A DNA stretch of 64,000 bases from Medicago truncatula. Its lineage: Eukaryota > Streptophyta > Magnoliopsida > Fabales > Fabaceae. Shown here piece after piece: positions 22,721 to 35,400 of this stretch. Every line of letters starts with the position of its first letter. The first letter of the stretch is position 1. Position numbers and translations under genes: made by a program. The stretch lies in NCBI RefSeq assembly GCF_003473485.1, contig NC_053042.1, positions 39,088,762 through 39,152,761 of the forward strand. Reading direction: 5' to 3'. A model generated the notes under the pieces. That model was given only the letters and a program-made list of their open reading frames with translations, made no database searches and was not told the origin of the DNA.

Positions 22721-23983
22721 GTGTTCTTGACATGGTCAGGATTGTTTGTTGCACTGTCTGGTGGTGAAACTGTGTTTGGAAGACCATTTTGTGCTGAGTA
22801 TACGTTGGAGAAGGAAGGGTTTGGTGATTTGTTGTTAACAGTAGTACATCCTCTTCATCTTCAGCTTTTATCTGAGAATGATTGTAATAATGTTACTGTT
22901 TTGAATGATTTTAAGTATAAAAGCATTGATAGTGAACTTGTTGGTGTTGTTGGTTGTGATCCATGGCTTTTGAAAACCAATTCTGTTTTTGTAACTTGGC
23001 ACTTTATAAATGGTGTTAAAGAAGAATTACATTATGAAATTGTTTCGGTTCCTTTGAATGATGTTGAGGGACTAAATTCATCTGCGATAACAAGGACTTC
23101 ATCTTATTTTTATGGAAAATTGATTGCAAGGTTGGCTTTGATAGCTGAAGAGGTTTGTTTCCTTGATGTGATTCCAAAAGTTAAGAAGTATTTGAAAGAG
23201 ATCATTGAGCCTTGGCTTGATGGAGCTATCAAAGAAAATGGATTTCTATATGATCAGGAATGGAGAGTAGTTGTTACAAAACAAGGATGTTCTGATTCTA
23301 GTTATGATTTTGGATCTGAATTTTATACTTCTCGACTATATCATTTGAGATATTTCCTTGATGGTATTGTTATTCTTGTAAACATTGATCCATGTTGGGG
23401 TAAGAAGTATAAATGTCGGGCTTATTCACTTATGCAAGAGTTTATGAACTTGAGCACATGTTCGAACCCGAATTATACACATTTAAGGTGTTTCGATCTA
23501 TATAAGTTTCACTCTTGGGCTGGAGGGTTAAAAGAATTTGAAAAGGGAAGATATCAGAAGGGAACTAGTGAAGCTGTTATTGCATACTATTCTGCTCGCT
23601 TGATAGGTTTAGAATATGGTGATGCCAATGTTGTTACTACTGGACCAACCTTAACAGCTTTGTTAAGTATAAGAGCTCAAATGTGGTGGCATGTAAGAGA
23701 AGCAATGAATATGCGTGAGGAAAATTTTAGACCAGGGTTTTGGTGCTAGACACAATGTATGGTTGACATTCAAGTTTCTATTTCAAAAGTGTTGTTTTAT
23801 GATGTTGAATATGTGAAGGAACTTGCTGGGTTGGGATTGCTTGGTTTGGGGAAGGCTGAGAAGAGTTTGTGCATGCTTTGTAGAGAATTTGTGATAAGGA
23901 AGGTGCTTTGGAGAAGATAAGATAGTTAAGTGGTTTTGATGATGGAAATTCGTTGAGTAATCTATCGTGGAGGATTCATAGTA
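22721..23983 (+). pseudogene. GH81 endo-beta-1,3-glucanase-like, copy 1, truncated
   Basis: A 342-codon frame matches the central and C-terminal part of plant GH81 proteins, the family of the soybean beta-glucan elicitor-binding protein. Visible landmarks are VFGRPFCAEYTLEKEGFGDLL, the VTVLNDFKYKSID segment, HSWAGGLKEF, a T-S-E-A-V motif and QMWWHVREAMN. The N-terminal half of the family (roughly 650-700 aa in full) is missing. Residues are lost around the L-D-G-I-V region. After DFRPGF-like residues a deletion and frame change precede a degraded C-terminus, traceable to about 23983 (NSLSNL, W-R-I-H-S). GH81 enzymes cleave beta-1,3-glucan, and the legume members also bind oomycete glucan elicitors. 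Probably a dead host gene; the length of the open frame shows the decay is fairly recent. Confidence 0.85.
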
Positions 23984-24369
23984 GCTTTTTTTTTCTCTCA
24001 TTTTATTCAGTTGAATCCTCTTATAATTTTCTGTACCAGCAAATTAATTTACTGCTACAGACTCAAACATGAAGGCAGCGATTGTGGCAAATTTTGCCTG
24101 GAATTTATTGCATGAAAGGTTACCTACCAGAGAAGCTTTGGGGAAGAGAGACATGCTTTTAGATCAAAATCCGCAATCTTATCTTGTAACTGATACTAAA
24201 CATGTACACTGTACCACATAGGAACAAGTTGTACAACCGCATTTACAAAATAGGACTGCGGTCTGATGAATATAAATGTACTTATATACAAAAACCTTTG
24301 AAATCAAAGTTTTTAATAATGTGATAACATGTGACTGAAAATTTTAATAATGGCAATAGATCAAAATGA

Positions 24370-24620
24370 AAAATCATGTACAACAGGACATAGATTGTTG
24401 GTTTATAATCATTCTTTGTTGTTGGCACGATCCATTCTTTATCCACCAAGAATAAATTAGTAAACCTCTACTGAAAAACTTGGTGGAAAAACATTCTTGT
24501 TTTTTTCTGGTCGAACAAAAGCATTCTTGTTTGAAACTCAAACAAACCGTAACCATGCAAAGAAAGCAGCTGGTGTGAAGAGAAGCAAGCCTATTATTAC
24601 TTCCTATCCATGTGCAAGTG
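24370..24620 (-). pseudogene. Callose synthase 3'-end relic, copy 1
   Basis: The minus strand retains GLLLFTPAAFFAWLRFV, then a degraded copy of the FQTRMLF-type motif and a trace of S-R-G-L. This is the extreme C-terminus conserved in plant callose synthases (GSL family, beta-1,3-glucan synthases of the plasma membrane). It is interrupted by a stop, a frame change and a small internal duplication of the cattcttgttt word. No upstream exons of the ~1900-residue protein are seen here. Confidence 0.7.
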
Positions 24621-25289
24621 CTCGAACTGTGGCCCAAAATCTGGTTTTTGTAATCAGTCGCTTAAAATATTGTGCACTCTTTAGGCTAACAGGTAAATAA
24701 ACAACATAAAAGAAAAGAAAAGAAAATGTAATTAGTAAGAGCTACAAACTTTAGAGTAAGAACTTATGCAGAAATAAACAGTAATAGAATCTCGCAGAAA
24801 AATGGCGATGAAATTTTTTGTTTTTACAAGGGGGTAATTTGAAAATATTCCTGTCATTGGAGATGTTGAACTTACATAATGCAGCGCGTTTCATAAATTT
24901 GTTGGTGCTTCCGTTTTCCTTCACAACATTTCAATATAAAGACACTTATTTTATGGTTGGTCATTAGCTATTCTGTCCAAGTTTGTTGGATGAGTAATTG
25001 TAACTGAATGCTTTCCAAAATTAAATTGAAAAATGGAACAGAATTGAAGGAGATGGAAGTGGAGCGGTAGTCTAGTAGTCCATGTTGCGAACATTTATTC
25101 CATTGACTTGATTCTTTTAAGGCCTTTAGAGACCTCAAAGATTCTGAGCATTTGAACTTAACTAGCTTTAGGATCAGAACTTGAGATGAATTGTTAGTAG
25201 TAGTCGAAGACAAAAATTCTTGACAAAACTAAACTTATCTATTTGGTTTTCTTGACAACATCAACTCTTTCTCTCTTTGAACTTATCTT

Positions 25290-25480
25290 TTTATTGATGT
25301 ATCATTAAAAGAAGTACACTAGCTACTGATGTGACAACCCTTGTTAAATCAATGAACAAGCAACACTTCCCGCTTGTTGAAAGAAGAAGAAAAAAAGATG
25401 TAAAGGATCTTAACTATTTTCCTCACAAAGGCAGGCATTTTCGATGAGTGAAAGTCGTTGATTGTAATTGTATACTTTCC
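25290..25480 (-). mobile_element. LINE RNase H remnant, unit 1
   Basis: Corresponds to the two ends of the LINE remnant in unit 2 (see 27590-28400), with the central RNase H part absent. Only the tail and a piece of the segment upstream of RNase H (reading F-V-R-K-I-V-K-I-L) can be recognised. Confidence 0.5.
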
Positions 25481-25560
25481 CAAAATTAATTTTAAAAACA
25501 GAACAGAATTGGAGAGATGGAGGTAGGATGGACAATTCAACCTCAAATCTCCGAGGTTAC

Positions 25561-26789
25561 AGGAATTACACTATGTTGGGATGCAGGCTTCAGGAGAGTT
25601 ATGCGCTTTCCTAATTCCCTTTATGTTGTTCAATTATAGGTGAAGAAAACTCCGAGGTTTCATCATCAATATGCAAACCTCTTGGAACTAATTAGAAGTT
25701 ATAGGAGTGAGATATCTCCATTTACCACATTCTTAGAGAAATAATCTCTTGTGCGGATATTATGAGCCACTACCTTGTCTTTGTTCAATTTACTACAAGT
25801 AGGGATTTGGACGAGAACCTGACAACAATTGCCCTGATCAATGAGTTGGCATTGTTTGGTAATAATCATAAATGGGTTTGATTCTGTTCCCTTAGTTTGT
25901 AGTTACAATATTGCTCTTTGTTTGATTTTTGTTGTTGTTACTATTAGACTATGTAAATATTGACTCCGATACCATGTTAGAAATATTGGCCGCCGTTATA
26001 CAGAAAAGGGTATATATACAAAGTTGTGGAGTCATAGTTGACTCTCCAAAATAATGAGCAATTATTTACAATAAACTCTAATGATATCAGAATTTGTTGT
26101 AGATGATCCCAGAAAGGGATGTAGTGAGTACTTCTTTTTCATGACCAAGAAGTAGCAACATGCTACACAAATTGGAAATTAGTGCAGCCAACCAATTTCC
26201 ATTTGCCAGTGGCATTGCATAACCTTTAGTTTGAGCTAGACGTATATACTTATTCTCTCTTCGCTGAGCAACAATCATATCAACATAGATGGAAAAATAT
26301 AGATGTGCGCATTGAAGAAACCTGAAGAGATGAATGAACACACTACCAAAAATTTAAAAAAATGCAATTATGGAAAAATATTAATAATAAATTCAAATTA
26401 GGGATCACCGCAAGAAAATTTTTACAACTTCTACATTGACCAACGACTACCATAAAAGTGTTGAAAATTTTGCGGAGACACAGGGAAGCCAAGACTTGAA
26501 CTCCTCCATCAAGTCACAACACAATAAGGAAAATGAATATGATTCTGAAGAAATTTTATATTATAGAGCCTACTTCAAGGCAAGCTGACAAATAAATAAC
26601 CTCAACAAATTGTTTTGCTGCGTACTTTGGCGGTGTTTACCACGAAGTCGAAGACATTGAAACTTTGATCAAAGAAGTTGAGCTTTGTATGGCCTTATTG
26701 TTGCTGATATTTTTGTTATCTGATATCTATAATTTTGTATGAGTTATTGGTTTACTTATTGCCAACCTTCTTCCTTGTGTACTTTCAAA
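25561..26789. other. Spacer between the duplicated units
   Basis: No gene recognised. At 25965-25978 the plus strand reads ctccgataccatgttag, a degenerate primer-binding-site word next to an LTR end in minus orientation, so a broken LTR element may lie here. An 84-codon minus frame at 26087-26341 has no recognisable motif. Confidence 0.4.
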
Positions 26790-27159
26790 AAATGTCATAT
26801 CCTTTCCTGTCCTTTTTCTCATCATATTCAGTTCAATCCTCTAATAATTTTTTGTTGGCAGCAAATACTTCTACTGCTACAGACTCGAACGTGAAGTCAG
26901 CTATTGTGGCAAATTTTGATCGGAGATTATTGTAAGAAAGATTACATACTAGATGGGAAATCTTATCTTATAACTGATGCTAAGCATGTACACTGTAGCA
27001 CATAAGAACAAGTTGTATAACTGCATTTACAAAATGGACTGGACTAGGGTCTGATGAGTATAAATATACTTACATAAAACATACTAATAATATCTTTCAC
27101 TAAGTATAAAACATACTAATACAATCATGTACAATAGGACATAGATTGTTGGCGCGATC

Positions 27160-27310
27160 CCTTCTCTATCCACCAATACGAGAAATTTGTAAACCTCTAC
27201 GGAAAGCTTTGTTGAAAAGCATTCTTGTTTGAAACTTAGAAACAAATAGGAACAATACCAAGAAAGCTACAGGCGCGAAGAGATGCAAGCCCATTATTGT
27301 CACAAATAAT
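27160..27310 (-). pseudogene. Callose synthase 3'-end relic, copy 2
   Basis: The minus strand reads IMGLHLFAPVAFLVLFLFVS, then KFQTRMLFNKAF and RRGLQISRI followed by a stop. This closely follows the C-terminal consensus of plant callose synthases (MGLLLFTPVAFLAWFPFVSE, FQTRMLFNQAFSRGLQISRI). The upstream exons are absent: a TA/GA microsatellite borders it. It is a terminal exon fragment, probably inert. Confidence 0.8.
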
Positions 27311-27339
27311 GCTTTGATGTCTTTCTCATTGTTATTCCT

Positions 27340-27340
<1 letters not shown>

Positions 27341-27390
<50 letters not shown>
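27341..27390. repeat. Compound (TA)n(GA)n microsatellite
   Basis: An uninterrupted TA run is followed by a GA run. It directly borders the callose synthase relic in duplication unit 2 and is absent from unit 1. Confidence 0.9.
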
Positions 27391-27589
27391 TACAAGGCTT
27401 GGTTGATGTTTGTTATGGATTGTTTTCAGTAGAGGCGCCAACAACAAAAGAGAATGAAATCATTGAGATAGATTGTTTGTTATGGACAACATCAACTCCT
27501 CCAAAATAGATCAATGAGAAGAAAATTCATGACAAAACTAATCTATTTCGTTTTCTGGAAATCGATCAACTCCTTTTCTCTTTGAACTT

Positions 27590-28400
27590 ATCTTTTATTA
27601 ATGGTGTATCAATAAAAAGACGTACACTAGCTAATGACATGGAAACCCTTGCTAAAATATGTTCTACCTCATTTGCTTCTCATTGTAAACTCAACACTAG
27701 ATCAGTTATTGAAAAAAGAGAGGACACATGTCTACATTTAGAAATAATTGCACCAAACTCGGAACATCCTCCATAGAAGATTGAAAACTATCCACCGCTT
27801 GCTTATAATCTAGCTGCAAATCACGCACCCATTGAATAGCAGACAACAGACCACAAGCTTCTGCCTCATCCATGGAACAAATGGGCGAGAACCATTCTGT
27901 CCCAGCAAGTACAAAACTCCGAGTCTCGTCTCTAACACACATCTCAAAACCTACCCCGGTTTTTATTAAAAGAAAAATAGGAGTCTATGTTGCATTTTCC
28001 TCGCGACATATCAGGTTTTCTCCACAAAGGTGCATCTGCCACGCTGCTTCTCCCATGCCACGGCTGTTTCAACTGAGTGCGCGTGTTTCTGTTTGTTTCT
28101 CCCAAACACGCAAGTTCCGACTCTTCCAAATTCTCCACAATATGAACACAAAAGTAGATGCTCATTCTGCACTAAAAATTGGCAGCGCAGAAAAAATGAT
28201 TCTTTGAAACTCCAACCGTATCTTCGAAACTCCAACAAGCAACACTTCCTGCACATTGAATAAAAAAAGATGCAAAGAATCTTCACCATTTTCCTCATAA
28301 AGGCGAGCATTTCGATGAATATAGTGACCACTTGAACTAGTTTTGCTTCCAATTTGATCTATAACCGGCCTGACAATTAATCTCGCAAATATTATTGTAT
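27590..28400 (-). mobile_element. LINE fragment with RNase H domain
   Basis: Reading from high to low coordinates on the minus strand, the order is H-R-N-A-R-L-Y-E, then W-R-K-P-D-M-S-R-G-K-C-N-I-D, then MCVRDETRSFVLAGTEWFSP, then E-A-C-G-L-L-S-A-I-Q-W-V, and finally EANEVEHILARVSMSLAS. This is the layout of the C-terminal RNase H domain of plant L1-type LINEs. The pieces lie in different frames with at least one frameshift near 27943, so it is dead. No reverse transcriptase domain is seen in place. Confidence 0.8.
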
Positions 28401-30421
28401 ATAAATTCAAATAAGTCAATTCAAATATTCTTGTAGGACCGCTCAAACTATGCATTTAACATGAAAGTAGCCCATATTCTAATACATGCTCAAATGTAAA
28501 TGCAACCAAAATAGAACAAAGCATTATCGTAACTAGAAACCTGGAATTAAAAATCAAAAGCCATTTGTGATCATCATCGTCATCAGTATTATTATTATAT
28601 ACAAGAAATCACATAAATACATAGTACAAAAATATTTTTGATACATGCACAAGTGGTTTAAAAATTGTATTATTATTTAAAAAAAAGTCATTTGTTTTTA
28701 ATTTATACAAGTAGTTTCTTATGTGATCATATATATGAGTGATTATTTAGCTTCTTAAAAAAATTATATTTAGAAGTGATTAAGACCCGTAACTTGTCCA
28801 CTACTTTCTTGAAGAAGAATAACTTGTACAATACATCTACAAATTCCCTTTGAAATTTTATTTTAATATAGCCACTCTTCTTTTAAGACTCATAACTCCC
28901 ACATTACTAAATAAAAGGGAAAAAAAAGTAACACGTACTCTAGCAAGTTCAAAGCCAATATCTTGATAAAACGGGGGAGTGTCATATTTGGCCTTTGTCC
29001 CCTGGTAAAAAGAAAGAAATTAAATTGTCGCATGCACGCACGCGCGTACTTGCTTCGCTCCTGCACGTGAGCATAGCTAGCTCAGTTAGTTGGGGTCTAA
29101 ATTTTTGTGGGTGTTGCAAAATCAAAAAGTTTATAAGGGGTAGCAAGTCTAAAATCTCACAGTTTATATAACTCACTCGCCATGGATGACTTGTTTAACT
29201 CACCACCCTAGCATTTGCCTAGTTTTTAAAGTTAAAGATATGCCGCAAATTTTTAGTAACACTTCATGTGTTTTACATTTTTTTTAGGCTATCACCCTCA
29301 AAAATATGTTTGTTGGGCACAGTAGAGGGTGCTATGGTAGCTTTTCTCATGGAAGATCGAAGCTTTTCAGCTTGGTCTATCCAGTAGGATATGCGATTAT
29401 CATTCGCCATTTACACAGTAACTTATAAACATCCCGATATCTCCATTTATTTTATGTTGAATCTAATAGTAAACTAATTTATTCATATATCTAGGGAGTG
29501 TTTTGCTCGGGAATAGGATATTATTTACCGGGTGTGGTGATGAAAAACCAAGGGTCTGATTTTCGTCACCACATTTGGCCCATTGTGTATGATCTTGGTA
29601 GCTGTTATGAGCCATTTCTTTCTACATGAGAGGATGCTTTTAGGAAGGTAATTATAAAAACAAATACGTTTAAAATTAATTTAATTTTTTTTTATTAATC
29701 TAACAAAAACTAATTATGAAAATATTGCTGCATTTTAGGAGCGCTGGTTATTTATTTGGGATTGTTCCTCGTGCTTTAGGGGAAAAGCAACGACGATGAA
29801 GATGGAGGGATAATTATGTTAATTTCTTGAACTTTGATTCACTTTTTTATGAAAATCGTCATGGTCACATGCTCAGTTGAAACTTGAAAAATGCATATCT
29901 AGTTTGTGTAATTTGGTGTGTCAATTGTAACAGTATAACGAATTTGAGGATGATAATTATGTACTTCTAGGTTCCATTAATGTAGATTTATCTTTCTAGC
30001 AATCTGTGATAGACTATTATTTCTGTTTTCACAAGTAAGTTCTAAACTTAGAATTTATACGTGTGTGAGTAATCTCTTTAGTTTCAAGTGTTTCTTATAT
30101 TGTCCTTGCAAGTTAAAGCAATGTTTGAGAGGAATATAAAGAACACATAATAAATAGTAGTCATTTTGTGCACATGATACTAGAGTAGAGGAAATTTCTG
30201 ATATGTTGCAAATATATTACGACAAAAATCAAAGGCTCAAAGCAAGGTCGGCCCAATGTATTTTTAAGCTTAAAGCGAAATTTAAATATATGTATTTTAA
30301 GTGCGTTTAGAGAGAATAAGATAAAATTAACAAAAAAATTCATAAGTTCCCTCAATCAAAAGTAATTATATATGATGTATGTTAGACACTTGATTTGTCA
30401 CATTGTGAGAATATATCATCT

Positions 30422-30440
30422 GGGGGGGGGGGGGGGGGGT
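30422..30440 (+). repeat. Poly-G tract
   Basis: A run of about 18 G on the plus strand within AT-rich DNA, followed by tttggtggtgtg. Exact length may be unreliable because such tracts sequence poorly. Confidence 0.85.
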
Positions 30441-30988
30441 TTGGTGGTGTGCACGCCTGCGTTTTGATAATAATATTTAATGTAGACATTATTTATCAAT
30501 TGTTAGAGACCATAAAATAACAAAATAATATTGAAATGACACAAATATAAATTAATTTTTATTTTACAAATTTTAATTACACACTGCTTAATATATTTAG
30601 AACAACCGACGTCAAATTCGATTGATAGGAATCAGAAGACAAAAAAAATTTAAGGTTCAAATAATTAATAAAATACCTAGCATTGAAAATTGGAATTAAT
30701 TGTCACATTTTGGAATTAGGCTGTTATTAATTGTCACATTTTGTTCTCATTCAAAATTGGAATTGCCAACGAGTAGGTTACATTTTAGAACATTTCTTGA
30801 TATGTGCATGAGGCCATGTGCTGATACTAATAAGTGGGATTTAAAAGTAGGTTGATGATTAATTATTTTGAGGGTCGATAAGCTAAGCTAGGACAATTAT
30901 ACTTTCTTTGTGACACTGATTAGATAGTTATCAATGTAGGATTAAGCTACGGGTAGTATAGTTTAAGAAGAGTAGCTAAGATTGAAAG

Positions 30989-30989
<1 letters not shown>

Positions 30990-31045
<56 letters not shown>
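30990..31045. repeat. (AT)n microsatellite
   Basis: About 56 bp of uninterrupted AT dinucleotides. No gene nearby. Confidence 0.95.
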
Positions 31046-31047
<2 letters not shown>

Positions 31048-34000
31048 TGTTCGAAATAAACATTTTTTGAGTGATAATCTAGATATCCTTTATGACAAAG
31101 AAGTCAAGAACTCATAGCTTGGGGTCATATATAGTACATTAGAGGCATATAAATTATTAGTTATTCAATTAAACCATTTTCCTTTTCCCATTGATTTATT
31201 TGGTTGGGTTAATATGTCAGCTAAGTCTATGCGTGCATGTATGCATGTACTAGTAATAGAAGATGCTATAGTTACTGCACAACAATGCAATGCAATGCGT
31301 ACGTCACTAAATATAACTCTCTAAGTAACAGTTCAGCCCATGATTAAACTATAGTCAAAATCATCAACTTAACTAACTAATGAATATTGACTAATTAATT
31401 CACTAACTAGTTAATTCTAAAATTAACATTTGCCACTCATCAATTGATATTTTCGGTGAAGAAGAATCGAGCTTAGTCGCTGCAGGATTTATAGTACTAG
31501 GTTTTTTTTTTTTTTTTTGGTAAATATAAAATGTTTTTTTTACCGTTCTTAAATGAAAAATGTGAAAGTTTTGTTTTTTGGGAACTTCTACAACTAGACT
31601 TTTCACATATACAATGTAAATGTAGCATGGAAAAGTAAAATACATGTATAATTTCAACTTAATATTCAAATATCATGACTTTAAATTCAATAATAATGAA
31701 AAAATTTCGTGTCTACATATTTCGGAAAATTACTTTAAAAAATACATTCGAAGTACTATCAATGCAAACACTGTCTTCATCTATTAGCAAAATTTTAGAC
31801 TGGTTCTTGAGGTAATCCTTCATATTAATACATAATGTTGACCATGCGAGAACACTGAATGTGGAAGGTATATGCGGACTTGTTTTAGTGACCACCCTTA
31901 ACTTTTGACCCCTGATAACAACAAACAGTAAACTTAACTATTAAATAATCCAATAAGTAAACCATTTGTTGTCAATGGTAATCCTATTAGATGTGCTTGT
32001 GCTCTTCATCAGTACCTAAGAAAAGAACATTTGAAGGAAAATTTTTCACATAGATCATGAAAGTACTTAAAAACAAAAAATGCAAGAACACATACAATTG
32101 TGAAATCGAAAGTGTGAACAAAATTCACAAATCAAAAGCTCAAATTTTAATGTTAAGGGTGAACACATAACATCCTTGTAAAACCTTTGCTTAATGGACA
32201 AAAAATTAATAGCAGCAAAATGACCAATGAGATTTTACAGACCTTTGTCTTTCCATGCAGCAAAATGACAATAAAAATAGAAGCAAATTAAAGTGACAAT
32301 AAATTTCTTTCAATGCAAAATAGGTAGGGCAAAGACTAAGAAGCATACAACAATAAAAGGAAAAGAGCTAGATATACGAATCTTTGTTCTGATATTTCTG
32401 GAGAACTCTCTTGGATAATATCGTAAGCAAGACAGTGCCTATATTGGTTGCACTGAAATATGAGAGGAAAGGCTCTGGTGGGCTCGAGTTAGTGGCAATG
32501 AAAGAGAATTAGAGAGGGAAGAAATTGAAAATTTATTTTAACAGCAAAAACTGTAACAATCTTACATTGGATTGAAATGCATTAACTGGATTTATAAGAG
32601 TAGAAATCTTACATTTGATGCATTATTTATAGTAAAAGCATGATTAAAGAACAAACTCAAAAGCTTACATTTGATACAAAGTTCAAAACTGTAACAACCA
32701 TACATATATTACCTCTTCTCTTTACTCTTTTCAATATAAAAAAGACATATATTAACTTCAAATAATGATGTGTTCTCCTTGATTTAAAAAAAAAGGTTAA
32801 GTAACTATACTTTACATGATTTCAAATTGGAATTGGTAAGTTCCAACGGGATGCTTAACTACACAAATTGGAATTAGAATTGTTTATTGATATACATAGC
32901 AATCTATACTCAGCTTACAATAATAGCATCTGCAATTAGAGGGTTGTCTGAGGTGTTCATGGAACTACATTCCATAAATATTTAGTGGGAAATTAGAGTA
33001 TATAACAATCTTAAAATTGGAAGTAAGCAAAGTATAGGGAAATTACAGTCGACTATTTTTTTCTTGATTACATTAAATCCCATAATCTGAATTTGGTACA
33101 AAATGTTTTATTGAGAAAATTAATATGTCATATACATAATCATAGAAATCTCGTAGCAAACAACACCAAAAAGCAATCAAATTTTATAATTTCACAATGT
33201 CAAAATCAAAGAAAAATAAACTATTTAGTTGCTCTCAAATGCACACAGAATGATATGATACCATACGATAAGCACATCTAAAAATGACCTCAATGGTGGA
33301 AACTGAATCGTCAGAAAGTATAAGAAGGCTTCACAATTAGGTTTTCTAAGGCACTCTCCGAAGGGAAATAGTTATTCTCGAAAACAATTAAAATCAAATA
33401 TTCATCTATTTAAAAGCTTTAAGCCTCCTTCAATAAAAAAAAAAAAAGTTTTAAGCCCGGAGTCTAATTCATCTATCCAAACTAACAAAAACTTAAAAAA
33501 AAAAAAAAAAAAAAACGTTACATACAACAACACAATTTCGAGCCAGTCACGACGGATGAAAGGACGGCGATCTACGATAGTTAGGGAAACATGTTTCAAG
33601 ATTTGATTCAGAGATTTCAAGTTCAACAAAAAGGATTGAGATAAAGATTGAGGGCGATTCACCTGTTTCTGGAAAGATTGAGAGAAAGCCAAAACTTTTT
33701 CTGGAGAGATTCATAGTTCCTGAAGATTCGAGTGTTTGAGAAAAACAGTTTGGAGGAAATGTTTTGGAGCTTAGTGCTTCTGATTTTTTTTCCTTAGGGA
33801 GTGAAGAGGATGATATAGGTATATGTTTTCCATGAGATCTCATTCAAATATACAGATAGTAATGACACATTTCATTGGTATTCAATACTTTCGAAACACG
33901 CGAGAACTGAATATAGATGGAATACCAAGAGTTGGGAGATTTGAATTTCAAAATCTGCAATAAACGAGACTATCTTGCATATATCCCGCCAAAAGCATTA

Positions 34001-34465
34001 GGGTTTTCTAAATAGGGTTTGCATATTGAACCTTAGGATTAGATATTAAGATACACTCATAGATTAAGGTGTATTGATAGTCTTGCTTTCTATATATATT
34101 AACCATCATTTTTATAAAATAAAAGCTATTTTTTGACATATATATTTTAGAAAATATCATTTCATTGTTTATAAGAATCATACTAATGTTGTTAAACCCT
34201 AAACCCTAAAATCATAAACCCTGAATCAATCAACATGTCTTTTTTTTCTTCCTGACATTGTTATGGCATAGTTAGGATCTCCGTAGCACCAACACCTCTG
34301 ATCAAAGAAGACATGTCTTGTGTCCGTGTCTGAGCTCAACACCTATGATTACTTTCAAGTAATTCGTTTACTCAAACTATTACCAGTGTTGACATGCCAG
34401 TGTGGTGTCATTGCTTCATAGATTAGTATAGTTTTGTTGTCAGATTCTGATTCAAAAAAATAAGA

Positions 34466-35400
34466 TTGTTCTTGACATGTTCTATTCCTGTTTGTTACAC
34501 TGTGTCTGGTGGAGAAGCTGTGTTTGGAAGACCATTTTGTGTTGAGTATACGTTTGAGAAGAAAGGGTTTGGTGATTTGTTATTGTTAGCAATAGCACAC
34601 CCTCTTCATCTTCATCTTTTAGCTGAGAATGATTATAATGATGATACTGATTTATAACTTGGCACTCTACAAATGGTGTGAAAGAAGAAGCACATTATGA
34701 AATAGTTTCGGTTCCTTTGAACGATTTTGAGGGACTAAAGGCATCTGCAATAACAAGGACTTCATCTTATTTTTATGGAAAATTGATTGCATAGTTGGCT
34801 TTGATAGCTGAAGAGGTTTGTTTCTTTGATGTGATTCCAAAAGTTAAGAAGTATTTGAAAGAGGTCATTGAGCTTTGGCTTGATGGAACTTTCAAAGAAA
34901 ATGAATTTGTATATGATCAAGAATGGGGAAGAGTGGTTACAAATGAAGGATGTTCTGACTCTAGTTATGATTTTGAAAAGGGATGATATCGGAAGGGAAC
35001 TAGTGAAGCTGTTAATGCATACTATTCTGCTCGCTTGATAGGTTTAGAATCTGGCGATGGCAATGTTGTTACTATTGGGCCAACCTTAACAGCTTTGGAA
35101 AGTATAAGAGCTCAAATGTGGTGGCATGTAAGAGAAGGAATGAATATGTATGAGGTAGATTTTAGACCAGGGTTTGCTTATCTTGGTGCCAGACACAATG
35201 TATGGTTGACATTCAAGTTTTACCAATGTTGCCTATTTCAAAAGTGTTGTTTTCTGATGCTGAATATGTGAAGGAACTTGGGTTGGGATTGCTTGGTTTG
35301 GGGAAGGGTGAAAAGATTTTGTGTATGCTTTGTACTTTGTAGAGAATTTCTGATAAGGAAGGTGCTTCGGAGATTCATTGAATCTATTGTGGAGGATTCA
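34466..35400 (+). pseudogene. GH81 endo-beta-1,3-glucanase-like, copy 2, decayed
   Basis: This matches copy 1 throughout, including the upstream flank (22.50-22.72 kb corresponds to 34.20-34.47 kb). The reading VFGRPFCVEYTFEKKGFGDL is followed by a deletion that removes the VTVLNDFKYKSID segment. The frame is then broken, and ALIAEEVCFFDVIPKVKKYL continues to a second deletion that removes the HSWAGG region. YRKGTSEAVNAYYSARLIGL and QMWWHVREGMNMYEVDF follow. It shares with copy 1 the odd junction after D-F-R-P-G-F, so both descend from an already altered gene. Non-functional. Confidence 0.85.

Larger units (their letters stand above)
23985..25560. repeat. Segmental duplication, unit 1
   Basis: This unit and 26790-28400 share the same series of blocks: attcagttgaatcctcttata-like start, ctgctacagactc, tgatactaaacatgtacactgta, ggacatagattgttgg, cattcttgtttgaaact and the agcaacacttcc block. 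Unit 1 lacks about 0.57 kb of LINE sequence present in unit 2. A short reading (LLHERLPTREALGKRDMLL) near 24100 resembles the zinc-binding region that follows plant LINE reverse transcriptases; this is tentative. Confidence 0.7.
26790..28400. repeat. Segmental duplication, unit 2
   Basis: Second copy of the block at 23985-25560, in the same orientation. It contains a better preserved callose synthase relic and the longer LINE fragment. The two copies differ by many substitutions and several indels, so the duplication is not recent. Confidence 0.7.
28456..34190. other. Gene-poor AT-rich region
   Basis: No gene could be supported. A stretch near 29510-29640 reads P-G-V-V-M-K-N-Q-G-S-D-F-R-H-H-I-W-P-I on the plus strand and may be a worn coding fragment of unknown origin. 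A minus-strand frame at 31403-31500 (SSPKISIDEWQMLI) sits beside a poly(A/T) tract and may also be a fragment. A 98-codon minus frame at 33547-33843 has no recognised motif. Primary-sequence features are listed separately. Confidence 0.45.

Noticed and set aside
33402-33843. Overlapping minus-strand frames of 96 and 98 codons
   Set aside because: Low-complexity Phe/Ser-rich products around a poly(A/T) tract, no motif and no clear gene structure.
34195-34225. Telomere-like aaaccctaaaccctaaa (also at 22497)
   Set aside because: Only two to three units, duplicated with the GH81 flank; could at most be a telo-box, with no gene left to regulate.
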